Shown: one piece after another, positions 1 to 8,636 of the stretch
Position numbering within the stretch: the first letter of the stretch is position 1
Layout: each line of letters opens with the position of its first letter
Assembly: GCA_004015825.1 (NCBI GenBank)
Contig: ML137215.1
Span: 94,978-158,977 of the forward strand
Source: Halovenus amylolytica
GTDB taxonomy: Archaea > Halobacteriota > Halobacteria > Halobacteriales > Haloarculaceae
Direction of reading: 5' to 3'
DNA length: 64,000 nt
The notes under the pieces: generated by a model
Databases searched by the model: none
What the model saw: the letters and a program-made list of their open reading frames with translations, nothing else
What the model was told of the DNA's origin: nothing
Position numbers and translations under genes: made by a program

Positions 1-679
1 CGCGGTCCTCACCGCGGACCGTCACCGCCGCCGAGGTGTCGACAACCTGGCTGTACGACTCGAGGTGCCCGACGACCCCACCGACCCTGTCTGCGCCGGT
101 CACCGTTCCCGCGACGGCGACGTCGGTCACGGTCGACATCTCGCCCTCGCCGACGAGCGTGCCCGCGTCGTTCCGACCCACGATCGAGGCGTTCTCGAAC
201 CTGACGTCGGCGACGACAGCGTGAACCACGACTCCGAACAGCCCGACCTTGTCCGTCGCCGGCCGGTCGATCGTCAGCCCGGAGATGGTGTACCCGTTGC
301 CGTCGAACGAGCCGCGGAACCGGTCTGTGTCAGTTCCAACGGGGACGAACCCCCGCCCGCCGTTCCACGCCGCCGTCTCGGAGGCGTCCACGTCCGACGC
401 GAGCACGTAGTGGGCGTCGAGGTCGTCCGCCATCGCCTGCAGGTCGGCGGCGGTGGTGATCTGATAGGGATCGGTCGCCGTGCCCGCACCCGCCAGCGAG
501 GTCACGCTGTCGTCCCCTTGGGAGAGGGCCGCAACGGCCACTCCCGACTCCGAGGCGATGCCGCCGATCAGCATCGATGCGACCATCAGCAGGATCGAGA
601 CCCGTCCGAACCAGCTCCGACGGTCGCTCTCGGACCGACCCAGAAACCGGGTCACTTTGGATGTCCACCGCCAATTCAT
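1..679 (-). CDS. Secreted GLUG-repeat surface protein, C-terminus beyond window
   Basis: From an ATG at 679 the frame runs leftward and stays open to the window edge, giving at least 226 residues. A charged N-terminus is followed by a hydrophobic stretch (about residues 26-50, beginning RVSILLMVASMLIGG) that looks like a signal peptide or anchor. The mature part starts with AGTATDPYQITTAADLQAM, the usual opening of GLUG-type proteins, and then has short glycine-rich repeats (SGLTIDRP, VGLFGVV, AGTLVGE, VGGVVGH) that should form a beta-helix. Such proteins sit outside the cell; partner and ligand are unknown. It lies upstream in the reverse direction from a second surface protein, 61 bp away on the same strand. 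The family call rests on repeat pattern only. Confidence 0.7.
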   Translation of the reverse strand, partial: MNWRWTSKVTRFLGRSESDRRSWFGRVSILLMVASMLIGGIASESGVAVAALSQGDDSVTSLAGAGTATDPYQITTAADLQAMADDLDAHYVLASDVDASETAAWNGGRGFVPVGTDTDRFRGSFDGNGYTISGLTIDRPATDKVGLFGVVVHAVVADVRFENASIVGRNDAGTLVGEGEMSTVTDVAVAGTVTGADRVGGVVGHLESYSQVVDTSAAVTVRGEDR

Positions 680-740
680 GCGACCTGGAGGCGTCGAGCC
701 GATATATAATTTGTGTAACACTTGTCCGCGTAACAATCAC

Positions 741-2090
741 CTACCAACGGTCGAATACGTACGCCGACCCCCCGTTCTCACCCTCCGGGTCTTCGTCGAG
801 GGGAGCGCCGACGAGGACTGTTCGGCCGTCGCCCGACAGCGCCGCGGACCATCCGAAAATGTCGCCGTCGTCGCCGTCAGCGGGAAGGAGTTTTACCTGC
901 CGGGTCCAGGCGCCATCGACCCGGGAGTACATGTACGCCCCACCGGCCTCGATACCGCGAGGGTTATCGTCGCGCCGTGCCCCGACCAACGCGACGGTGC
1001 CGTCATCCGACAGGGCGACTGCGTAGCTGAACTCGTCGTTCCGGGCGCCGTCGGTGGCGACGAGTCGCTCGCCCCGGACCCAGTCGGACCCGGACCGCGT
1101 GAAGACGTGGCCCGCCCCCGCGAGCGCGTCGTTCGAGGTCGTCTCTGCCGGGGCCCCGACCAGAAGTGACTCGCCGTCGCCTGCCAGCGCGACCGTCCAC
1201 CCGAATCCGCCTAGAGTATCGCTGCTGAGCGGTTCGAGTGTGTGCACCTGGGACCACACGTCGCCGTCCCTGGTGTAGACGGCCACGAAGCCCGGGGTGA
1301 AGTCGTTCAGTCTCGACCTGGGGAAGGCCCCGACGAGGGCGCTTCGTCCGTCGTTCGAGAGCGCTACCGAACGGCCCCAGTTGTCGGCCAGACCTCTTCG
1401 CGTCGGGGTCAGGAATCCCTCGAGAGACCACTCCATGCCCGACAGCGAGAAGATACTTGCAGCCCCGTTGTGCTCCGGCCCTCCACTCGGAGCCCCGACT
1501 ATCGCACGGGTGCCGTCGGCTGACAGCGCGACCGACCAACCGAACCTTTCGAGCAGTGGCCCTCCAGTCCTCGTGACCAGTTTGGCGGTCTGTCGCCACT
1601 CGCCGCCTTCCAGCGCGAACAGGTACGCGGAACCGTAGTCGGAGTCGAGCGGGTCCTCGTCTCGAGGGGCGCCGACCAGAGCGACGGTCCCGTCGGCAGA
1701 CAACGCCACCGCTGCTCCGAACTGGTCGCCCACGTCGCCGTCGGCTGCGGCGAGTTTGCCGGCGGGGCCCCACTCGTCCCCCTCGCGCGTGAAAACGTAG
1801 GCCGATCCCGAGTTCGGGCCGTTGGGATTCTCGTCGAGGGGCGCACCGAGTAGCGCGGTGGTGCCGTCGCCTGAGAGTGCCCCCGCGTGACCGAACCGGT
1901 CCTCCGGCCCCCCGTCCCAGGCGGCCAGTTTTGCGACCTGCACTGGCTTCACAGGCGTCGGGGAGGGCCTCGGCGTCGGTGCAGGCGTCGTCGTGTTCCC
2001 GGCGGGGGACCCGTTTCCGACGCACCCGGCGAGACTGGTCACTACAACCATCCCAGCCCCCGTGAGTACCTCTCGTCGCGTCGTCTTCAT
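741..2090 (-). CDS. Tat-exported FG-GAP beta-propeller lipoprotein
   Basis: 449 residues. The N-terminus TRREVLTGAGMVVVTSLAGC is a twin-arginine signal ending in a lipobox, so the protein should be exported folded and anchored by lipid at Cys22-24. A Thr/Pro linker follows (about residues 32-48). The rest is seven repeats of about 55 residues, each with a core like FGxAVALSxDGTxALVGAP followed by GSAYVF and a tryptophan; this is the FG-GAP / integrin-alpha type pattern and seven copies fit one closed seven-bladed propeller. Acidic DEDP-type loops could bind calcium. Function is probably adhesion or substrate recognition at the surface; no catalytic motif is visible. Start chosen because it gives the complete Tat signal. 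Confidence 0.82.
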   Translation of the reverse strand: MKTTRREVLTGAGMVVVTSLAGCVGNGSPAGNTTTPAPTPRPSPTPVKPVQVAKLAAWDGGPEDRFGHAGALSGDGTTALLGAPLDENPNGPNSGSAYVFTREGDEWGPAGKLAAADGDVGDQFGAAVALSADGTVALVGAPRDEDPLDSDYGSAYLFALEGGEWRQTAKLVTRTGGPLLERFGWSVALSADGTRAIVGAPSGGPEHNGAASIFSLSGMEWSLEGFLTPTRRGLADNWGRSVALSNDGRSALVGAFPRSRLNDFTPGFVAVYTRDGDVWSQVHTLEPLSSDTLGGFGWTVALAGDGESLLVGAPAETTSNDALAGAGHVFTRSGSDWVRGERLVATDGARNDEFSYAVALSDDGTVALVGARRDDNPRGIEAGGAYMYSRVDGAWTRQVKLLPADGDDGDIFGWSAALSGDGRTVLVGAPLDEDPEGENGGSAYVFDRW

Positions 2091-2331
2091 GCGATCTGTA
2101 GGCTCTGTTCCGAGTTAACGTTTATCGAACTGATACTACCGTTGCGAACCCCCCCTCTGTACGGAGCGTACGGGCCCCGATCCGGTTTCTTGTGAGTACG
2201 CGTCTCGGGTAGTCACCGACCCCGGAGACGGAGTTCAAACGCCACGCGACACCGACGTGATGTCCGACATCAGCGACGAACTGGTCGGGTGGTGCCGTCC
2301 GGGCCATCAATCTAAAGTCCCTCTACGAACT

Positions 2332-2642
2332 GCCGTGTTGAATAGATCTTGAGGTGTGCTTCAAACCTCTTTTTGCGAAGGAGTCGTATTATCAGCGAGT
2401 AGATAGTACCAACATCTGATAGAAGCGGAGAGACCGATAGAGAGCGTGAGTTCAGCATTCTGTTACCCATCACTAGAGTTACGAAGTTCCGGTTCCTATG
2501 GCCAGTATGAGCGAAGAACAGGCACTCATTCTCGGTATCATCGGCATTATCCTGTCCGTTCTGACTTTGAGCTATACCGTTCTCTGGTTCGCTGGAATCG
2601 TGTGAACTGTCTGACCGACTCGCGCGTTCTATTCAGCACGGC
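2332..2642. mobile_element. 311-bp element with 15-bp terminal inverted repeats (MITE-like)
   Basis: GCCGTGTTGAATAGA at 2332-2346 and its inverted counterpart TCTATTCAGCACGGC at 2628-2642 match at 14 of 15 positions. The interval is far too short for a transposase and contains none, so it looks like a miniature inverted-repeat element or an internally deleted insertion sequence. The right end coincides with the stop codon of the truncated arsC-like frame. No clear target duplication could be seen. The interior encodes the 35-residue protein listed separately. The stretch 2091-2331 before it holds no convincing gene. Confidence 0.5.
2498..2605 (+). CDS. 35-residue single-pass membrane microprotein
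   Basis: Short frame with two possible starts, ATG 2498 (35 residues) or ATG 2507 (32 residues). After an acidic cap (MSEEQ) almost the whole chain is hydrophobic (ALILGIIGIILSVLTLSY and VLWFAGIV), a clean single transmembrane helix with outer or inner acidic end. It stops at 2605. It lies inside the inverted-repeat element, so it may be passenger DNA or a chance frame. No family recognised. The composition, with a charged start and an uninterrupted hydrophobic core, is better than expected for noise, but there is no clear ribosome site. Confidence 0.4.
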   Translation: MASMSEEQALILGIIGIILSVLTLSYTVLWFAGIV

Positions 2643-2983
2643 TACTGAAACCTATCACCACGTGAGGGTTTCACAAGGCCTCCAGGATTGAATTTCGAGA
2701 TCGAACAGCCCATTGTTACCAAATAGTGACTCTCTTTGAGCCGGTCGAGATCAGCAACATATTTTGGCTCCCGGTCTGTGATATCGATCCCGACTTCCGA
2801 CATCACTTGCACAACTTCATCATGAACACCGTCTGCAGGGTCTGTTCCACCAGAGTAAATCTCGACATCCGATTCAAGATTTCGCTCGGCACATTCACGC
2901 TCGGCGAACGCAGCCGCCATCTGACTGCGTCCAGCATTGTGGACACAGACGAAATCGATCCGAATTGTATCATTGTCTGTCAT
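2642..2983 (-). pseudogene. Truncated low-molecular-weight phosphatase / arsenate-reductase-like protein
   Basis: Starts at ATG 2983 (MTDNDTIRIDFVCVHNAGRS), about 25 nt after a TATA-like ATTATTATAC, so probably leaderless; an upstream ATG at 2998 is possible. CVHNAGRS is the CX5R phosphate-binding loop of the LMW tyrosine phosphatase / ArsC thioredoxin-type family, and VTMGCS is the second conserved Cys segment. After this point (residue about 95) family similarity ends and the usual C-terminal Asp-Pro region with the acid catalyst is absent. The stop codon falls exactly on the edge of the inverted-repeat element, which suggests loss of the 3' end by insertion or deletion. Called a pseudogene; a shortened working protein is less likely. 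Confidence 0.6.
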
Positions 2984-3199
2984 GAAATGACATAGCATGA
3001 AGTAGTATAATAATCCTCATATGTGAGTTATATATGCATATTTTCCGACATTTTTTCCAATGACTAGCTGTTCATCTTTGTGTTAGAACTCTGGTTAGGC
3101 GAAAAATCCAAATAATCCAGGACCCGATATATAGCCCACAGTAGAAGTCTTAGGAAGTATTATTCCACGTGCTACGACTACATTATCCCTGGTTGCAAA

Positions 3200-3415
3200 A
3201 AAACACTGAAATTCGGGTTTGTGTGTGTCCAGAATGCAGGGCGGAGCCAGATGTCCGCAGCATTTACACGACGGGAACGCAAACGGCGAGGACTCGACGA
3301 CGAGGTAGAGATTCTGACTGTCGGTCCCCATCCCGACGACGAAGTGCATCCAGATGTCGTCGAGGCGATGGACGATCTCGGTATCGAAGAAACGGCTACA
3401 TATCACAGAAGGTAC
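3200..3415 (+). pseudogene. Second arsC/LMW-phosphatase remnant
   Basis: Translating forward from about 3200 gives GFVCVQNAGRSQMSAAF followed by RRGLDDEVEILTVGPHPDDEVHP and EAMDDLGIEE, clearly the N-terminal half of an ArsC-like phosphatase with its CX5R loop. No ATG precedes it in frame (GTG 3221 falls inside the motif) and similarity stops near 3415, after which the frame continues with Ser/Cys-rich sequence of no family character. It is head to head with the other truncated copy, 217 bp apart. The remaining stretches 2984-3199 and 3416-3510 show no gene. Confidence 0.6.
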
Positions 3416-3510
3416 CGTTCTGTTTGCAGCATCGAATCGCTGGCTGCACTCACCTCTCGTGGAGCGGCGAGCGCAGTGGTAACTGTGCCGTCGGAATATG
3501 CATCTGCCTC

Positions 3511-4593
3511 TCAGACATCGCTTTCTGTGGATGTCTGCTGTTGGTGGTGCCGTCGCAGGACGCCAACTTTGTTCGCGACCGTCGCCGCCAACTCTTGGAA
3601 GGCCGTCGCGGTCTCCCCGGTGTCCCGGCGAACGATCGGCTTCCCGGCGTCAGCGCCCACGCGGATCGCTGGATCCAGCGGGAGCGATCCGAGGTACGGG
3701 ACATCGACTGCGTCGGCAAGTGACCGGCCACCCTCCTCGCCGAAGATGTCGTGAGCATCCCCACAACTGGGGCAGACGAAGCCACTCATATTCTCGACGA
3801 CGCCTAACACGTTGGTCTGGTACTCGCCGAGCATCTCGACACCGCGACGGGTATCGTCCACGGCAACGGACTGTGGTGTCGTGACGACGACCGTTCCGGT
3901 AACTGGGAGCTGTTGGAGGACCGTTAGCTGGACGTCACCGGTACCCGGTGGGAGATCTACGACCAGATAGTCCAGTGACCCCCACGAAACGTCCGTGAAG
4001 AGGTCAGTGAGTGTGTTCTGTGCGACCGGACCACGCCAGACGACCGGATCGTCGTCTTCGATCATCAATCCAACGCTCATCAGTTCGAGGCCGTGAGCTG
4101 TCGGTGGTTCGATCTGGTCTTCGCCATCGACGGTTGTAACGTCAGGGTCGTCGTCGACACCGAGCATCTGCGGAACATTCGGCCCGTAGACGTCGGCGTC
4201 GAACAGGCCAACGTTCGCCCCGCGGTCGGCGAGTCCGGCAGCGAGGTTCACAGCAACAGTGCTCTTGCCGACGCCACCCTTGCCAGAGGCGACGGCGATC
4301 ACGTTTCGGACGCCGGGCAGGACTGACGACTCGGCGGCATCGAACAGTGGGACAGTAGCCGAGAGGGTACTTTCTAGTCCCACTTCGTCGACGACATCGC
4401 GGACACGGTCCGCAATAGCGGACTCGTCGGGTGCGTGGGGCGCGCCAAGGGCAAGTTCGATTGCAGCGGTCCCATCTTCGATAGCGATGTCGGTAACGAG
4501 CCCAGCAGTGACGATATCTGTGTCGAGCGCCGGGTCGTCGACAGCGCGAAGGCGATCACGGAGTTTGGCATCGGAGATCTCTGTCGTTGTCAT
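3511..4593 (-). CDS. Mrp/ApbC (Nbp35-like) Fe-S cluster carrier ATPase, copy 1
   Basis: 360 residues. An N-terminal DUF59/MIP18-type domain (about 1-85, LRDRLRAVDDPALDTDI) precedes a deviant Walker A, SGKGGVGKS, around residue 105, then DADVYGPNVPQML and DLPPGTGDVQLT typical of the family. The CPSCG pair near residue 280 is the cluster-binding CxxC. Family role: cytosolic ATPase that carries or inserts [4Fe-4S] clusters. It is the last gene of the ttr-like operon, 9 bp after the TorD chaperone, so a job in maturing the Fe-S centres of this reductase is likely. The C-terminus has a His/Gln-rich tail (RRHHQQQ). A close paralog closes the second operon. Confidence 0.9.
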   Translation of the reverse strand: MTTTEISDAKLRDRLRAVDDPALDTDIVTAGLVTDIAIEDGTAAIELALGAPHAPDESAIADRVRDVVDEVGLESTLSATVPLFDAAESSVLPGVRNVIAVASGKGGVGKSTVAVNLAAGLADRGANVGLFDADVYGPNVPQMLGVDDDPDVTTVDGEDQIEPPTAHGLELMSVGLMIEDDDPVVWRGPVAQNTLTDLFTDVSWGSLDYLVVDLPPGTGDVQLTVLQQLPVTGTVVVTTPQSVAVDDTRRGVEMLGEYQTNVLGVVENMSGFVCPSCGDAHDIFGEEGGRSLADAVDVPYLGSLPLDPAIRVGADAGKPIVRRDTGETATAFQELAATVANKVGVLRRHHQQQTSTESDV

Positions 4594-4602
4594 AGTGTAA
4601 GA

Positions 4603-5376
4603 TCAGGAGTGTGTTGTTTCGGATGGTTGCGGGTCGGTTTGTGTGACTATCTCTGTGTCCCACGCAGTGAACGTCCGCGCGAGACGGGTTATCGCAGCGA
4701 AGACGCCTTCGACCGTGTCGTGGCTCGCAACAGCTTCTTCGAAGCGATCGATCCACCCAAGTTGGGAAAGTGTCAAGCTCTGGAGTTCGCGGACAGCATC
4801 GAGGGTCTCCTTGCTCTCGCCGTCCCCGAGAAGCGCCGCCTCTCGTTCACACAGCGCGCGCATAAACTCGAAGTACGCGGCTATGTGATCGGGGATGTCG
4901 TCTCCGCGCTCGGGTGAGAACGCGGCAACGTCGTACAACTGCGCCATATCGGCAGCAGGATCACCGAGGAGTTCACCGGCCTCGCCGGCGGTGTGATACC
5001 GTGAATCGGACTCGAACTCCTCGCCTGGATCGGTCGCGTGGGCAGACGCAAACGGCGGAACGTAGTGACTCCCCGGCACGACGAACAGATTGTCGTAGCC
5101 GATGGCCAGCGAGTCTGCGTCGTAATCGTCACCGCGCAGTGCTGTCGTTTCGATTGCAATCGGGAACAGATCGGCGACGGCTGCGAACGTTCCCCGTTCG
5201 AACGCAGTGGCAATGGTCTCCGTCTCGCCGTCGAATGCTGCGGCCAACAGTCCGTAGAGGCGAGCACGGGCTGTCGCCATCGCAACCTCGTCCGGGGAGT
5301 CGGATGATTCCGGGTCGTCGGTTAGCGGCGAGACACTGATACTGTCGCTCGGACTGGTGTCGGTATTCTCTGACAT
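4603..5376 (-). CDS. TorD/DmsD-family molybdoenzyme chaperone, copy 1
   Basis: About 257 residues. The family signature YDNLFVVPGSHYVPPFASAH and the later DHIAAYFEFMRAL block are both present. These cytosolic all-helical proteins bind the Tat leader of a molybdoenzyme and hold it until cofactor insertion. ATG 5376 was preferred to the GTG at 5385 because a GGTGAT ribosome site, which spans the end of the upstream reductase gene, sits four bases before it; the second operon uses the same arrangement. An acidic, low-complexity start (to about residue 25) may be disordered. Its client is most likely the adjacent TtrA-like subunit. Confidence 0.88.
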   Translation of the reverse strand: MSENTDTSPSDSISVSPLTDDPESSDSPDEVAMATARARLYGLLAAAFDGETETIATAFERGTFAAVADLFPIAIETTALRGDDYDADSLAIGYDNLFVVPGSHYVPPFASAHATDPGEEFESDSRYHTAGEAGELLGDPAADMAQLYDVAAFSPERGDDIPDHIAAYFEFMRALCEREAALLGDGESKETLDAVRELQSLTLSQLGWIDRFEEAVASHDTVEGVFAAITRLARTFTAWDTEIVTQTDPQPSETTHS

Positions 5377-5381
5377 TTGGA

Positions 5382-8300
5382 TCACCGTCGCTCCACATCG
5401 ACGAAGGCATCGTACTGTGCGTTGCTCCCACCGACGAGATCCGAGAGGCCGGTGTCACCGAGTTGCTCGTCTAGCGGCTGGATGTGGTTGATCGCGAAGC
5501 CGGCATCACGGCCTTTCGCGTATCCGGCTTCTTCGACCATCGGTTCGTCGAACTGGTAGGAACTGTGGCCGTCGGCCTCGACCGATGGGCGTGTTTCGCC
5601 GTCGATCGTCTCCGCCGTCGCCCCGTCGCCCGTGCGCCCCCACCCCCACATTGCACCGACGACACCGGGACGGATTCCACCAGTGACCATCGCAACCGCG
5701 TCGACGGTCTCGCGGCCAGCGTCGATGGCGATCTCGTCGCCGTTCTCGATACCGCGGTCTTCGGCGTCGCGCGTGTTGATCCACACAGGATTCTCGGGCC
5801 GCGTCTCACGGAGCCACGGGCTGTTCTGGGTCCGGTGCATCCCCTGGGTCCGTGGCTTCCAGTTGATCAGTCGAAGGGGACGCTCTTGTTCGCCCGACTC
5901 GGTCACTGCGGCCTGCACCGTGCCGTCGTAGTGTTCGATGTCGTCGACCTTCGGAAGCGGATCGAACCGCTCGCCGGTGAAGGAGTGTTTCCCGTTCGGG
6001 ACGACCTCACTGTAAAAGTCGACCCGGGACTCGAGTTTGTACCGCATGTGCTCGCCGTCGTAGGCGTTCGAGTCCTCCCCGCGTTCGGCGTAGTCGTAGT
6101 CGTGACCCTGCTCGGCGAACGCCTCGTCGTAGCCCGCTGTCGGTTCCTCGAAGCGGCCGCCTCGGTTCAATATCGTGACCACTTTCGCCCATTCCTGGTC
6201 GGTGACGGCGGCCTGCCAGCGTGCGAGATCGAACTGTTCGCCGAGGCCGTTCTCGTGGCTCTCGCGGAACACACGCAACTCGTCCTCGCTCGCGTCTTCG
6301 ACTGGGTCGCGGTCGTAGGCGATGTTGGCGGCGAGTTTCAGGTAGAAGTCTTCTGCCTGTTCGAGCGGCCAGAGATCGCCGTTCGCGTCTGGGATGGCAT
6401 CCTCGCCGACGCCGGGAAAGTCGAGTTCCGACCATAGCTCGATGAGGACGTCCTCGAACGGGCGGGCGTTGGGGACGACCGAAACCGCCGGCTGGCTGAT
6501 CTTCTCGTCGGCCAGCCGTTTGTTCGGGTACGTGCCAAAGTTCTCCCACCGTTCGAGGTAGGTCGGCTCGGGCAGGATGTAGTCGGCGTACTGGCTCGTC
6601 TCGCCGATGACCGTGTCCGAGGCGACGATCAGTGGGATCGTGTCGGTGTCCTGGAGGATCGCCGGGATTTCGTCGCCGCCGGCGACTGCCATGACGTGGT
6701 TGTTCGAGTACGGCCGGATGAACAGTGCCTCGACGCCGTACGGGTACTCGTCGGTGGCACTGCCGTAGAGTTCCTGTGTGGCCTGCGGTGGCGCGACGGG
6801 GAACCACGGTCGTTTCGCCGGGTAGCCATCGTCGCGATCGAAAAGCGAGGTGTCCTCGTAGTTGACCCCACCCCGCAGCAGGGGGATACCCCACGGCGAG
6901 TGGCCGTCGGGGACCGACCCGAGTTCGTACCGCCCCGACATGGTGTCATAACCCGCGTCGGGCGTGATCTGGCCACCCTTCCAGTCGTAGTTCCCGATGA
7001 GGTGCTGGAGCGTCGCAATCGCCCGTGTGTTGTAGAAGCCATTCGTGTGCTTCGCCGGCCCGCGGTAGGCCATGATAGCCGCGCGTTTGCCGTGGCTGGT
7101 GAACTCGTCGGCGATTTCGGCGATCTGATCGGCCGGCACGCCTGCCATCTCGGCGTACTCCTCGACGGTGTGCTCGAAGACGCGTTCGCGGTACTGGTGC
7201 CAGACGGTCTGGACAGTCACACCGTCGACAGTCACGTCGCCATCGAGAACGGCGGTTTCGACCTCGCTGGCGGGGCGTACCTCGCCGGTGGCTGCATCGA
7301 TCACGGCGAAGTCCTCGGCAGTGGCCGCGTCCTCGGAAACGAGTCCAAGGTCGCTGGCACGTGCCTTCGGCCCCGCCGGCTCGTCGACGAGGACGAGGTG
7401 GTTCGCGTCGCTCCACGTTGGCTCGTCATCGTCGTTGGCAGCCGATTGCGAGGGATTCTGGAGATAGTCCAGATCGTGGCGGTCATTCTCGATGATCCAG
7501 CGCGCCATCCCGAGCGCGAGCGCTCCGTCCGCGCCAGGTTCGACGGGGACCCACGTGTCGGCCTTCTCGCCGGTCTTCGACAGTCGCGGGTCGACGACGT
7601 CCATCCGCAGTCCGTCTTCGATGGCGTTGGTCAACTTTGGAGCGAGCCACGTTGGACCCTTGTTGGCGACCATCGGGTTGGTCCCCCAGACGATGAGGTA
7701 CTCGCAGTTCTCGATGTCGGGGTACTGCCGCTTTTTCGGCGCGTCGTGGGAACGAACGTTGCCCATCACGCTCGAGAACCCGCAGGTTCCGGCGTGGTGA
7801 ATACTGTTTATCGATCCCAGTCCCTGGTGCCAGAGCCGGTTCCGGATGAAGTTACGCCGGAACCCACCGACGTCGACGATCTGGTTTGACTTCGGCCCAA
7901 GATCGGGGTGGTCGGTGTCGATGAGATCGTCGGCATATTTCTCGTCGAACTCCGCTCTGGCCATCTCGCCGGATTGCACGGCATCCCAGTCACTCATGAC
8001 CGCTTCCTCCGGGGCGTACCCCCAGAGGTCAGCCAGGCCGGGATGACCGAGGTCGTCATCGCCCTGGATGATATCCTCTACCGCCTGCTCCCACGAGACG
8101 GTCTTCCACTCACCCGATCCGCGCGGACCGACCCGCTTCATCGGCTGGCGGACCCGGTAGCTGTCGAAGGCCGTCTGGATGCCTGCCTGTCCTTTCAGAC
8201 AGATCCGGCCGCCGGACAGCGACCAGCGGTCCTTGTCGACGTCGCCGCTCCCCTCGACATCACCCATCGCGACATCTTCCGGGTCGCTCCCGTAGGGAAC

Positions 8301-8636
8301 CTGCGAGAACGGCTGCGTATTGAGGAACGAATATGGATTTCCAGCAAGCTTCCTGACGAGCGAACTGTACTCGCCAGTACCGCTCCCATCAGCAAGCTGT
8401 ACCTTGACTGGACAGAACGTGTTACACTGTCCGCAGGTTGTGTGGATCACGTCGCTTGCGTCGTATTCGCCGTATTCGTCTCCGACGTAGTGGTGCTCGT
8501 CGTCCGTCCACAGATCGTCTACGTCTAGTTCGATCGCCGCGTTGCTGCCCGCTGCGACGAGGCCGATGCCTCCGACTGCTTTGACGAAGTCGCGTCGTGA
8601 AATCTCGGCGCGATCGTCTGTGTCTTTGGAACTCAT
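5382..8636 (-). CDS. ttrA: TtrA-like molybdopterin catalytic subunit (tetrathionate reductase clade)
   Basis: 1084 residues. Tat leader SRRDFVKAVGG at 13-23. The N-terminal [4Fe-4S] site is Cys68, Cys71, Cys75 and Cys146 (CGQCNTFC ... GGRICLKGQ). The likely Mo ligand is Cys285 in HHAGTCGFS, at the position of the TtrA cysteine. Several blocks match TtrA order: MKRVGPRGSGEWKTVSWEQ, HPDLGPKSNQ, ADGALALGMARWIIEN, EFTSHGKRAA, a PFEDVLIELW segment and a C-terminal MopB-binding domain. Predicted reaction: two-electron reduction of tetrathionate or a related S-S/oxyanion acceptor on the outer face of the membrane. Substrate cannot be fixed from sequence; ArrA-type or thiosulfate activity remain possible. 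ATGA overlap with the upstream anchor gene and GGTGAT ribosome site. Confidence 0.87.
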   Translation of the reverse strand: MSSKDTDDRAEISRRDFVKAVGGIGLVAAGSNAAIELDVDDLWTDDEHHYVGDEYGEYDASDVIHTTCGQCNTFCPVKVQLADGSGTGEYSSLVRKLAGNPYSFLNTQPFSQVPYGSDPEDVAMGDVEGSGDVDKDRWSLSGGRICLKGQAGIQTAFDSYRVRQPMKRVGPRGSGEWKTVSWEQAVEDIIQGDDDLGHPGLADLWGYAPEEAVMSDWDAVQSGEMARAEFDEKYADDLIDTDHPDLGPKSNQIVDVGGFRRNFIRNRLWHQGLGSINSIHHAGTCGFSSVMGNVRSHDAPKKRQYPDIENCEYLIVWGTNPMVANKGPTWLAPKLTNAIEDGLRMDVVDPRLSKTGEKADTWVPVEPGADGALALGMARWIIENDRHDLDYLQNPSQSAANDDDEPTWSDANHLVLVDEPAGPKARASDLGLVSEDAATAEDFAVIDAATGEVRPASEVETAVLDGDVTVDGVTVQTVWHQYRERVFEHTVEEYAEMAGVPADQIAEIADEFTSHGKRAAIMAYRGPAKHTNGFYNTRAIATLQHLIGNYDWKGGQITPDAGYDTMSGRYELGSVPDGHSPWGIPLLRGGVNYEDTSLFDRDDGYPAKRPWFPVAPPQATQELYGSATDEYPYGVEALFIRPYSNNHVMAVAGGDEIPAILQDTDTIPLIVASDTVIGETSQYADYILPEPTYLERWENFGTYPNKRLADEKISQPAVSVVPNARPFEDVLIELWSELDFPGVGEDAIPDANGDLWPLEQAEDFYLKLAANIAYDRDPVEDASEDELRVFRESHENGLGEQFDLARWQAAVTDQEWAKVVTILNRGGRFEEPTAGYDEAFAEQGHDYDYAERGEDSNAYDGEHMRYKLESRVDFYSEVVPNGKHSFTGERFDPLPKVDDIEHYDGTVQAAVTESGEQERPLRLINWKPRTQGMHRTQNSPWLRETRPENPVWINTRDAEDRGIENGDEIAIDAGRETVDAVAMVTGGIRPGVVGAMWGWGRTGDGATAETIDGETRPSVEADGHSSYQFDEPMVEEAGYAKGRDAGFAINHIQPLDEQLGDTGLSDLVGGSNAQYDAFVDVERR

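Noticed and set aside
2122..2310. 62-residue minus-strand frame in the interval after the FG-GAP gene
   Set aside because: No ribosome site, family pattern or hydrophobic segment; treated as chance.
2446..2691. 81-residue plus-strand frame over the inverted-repeat element
   Set aside because: Composition is shadow-like and it runs across the element edge; the shorter 2498-2605 frame is the more convincing reading.
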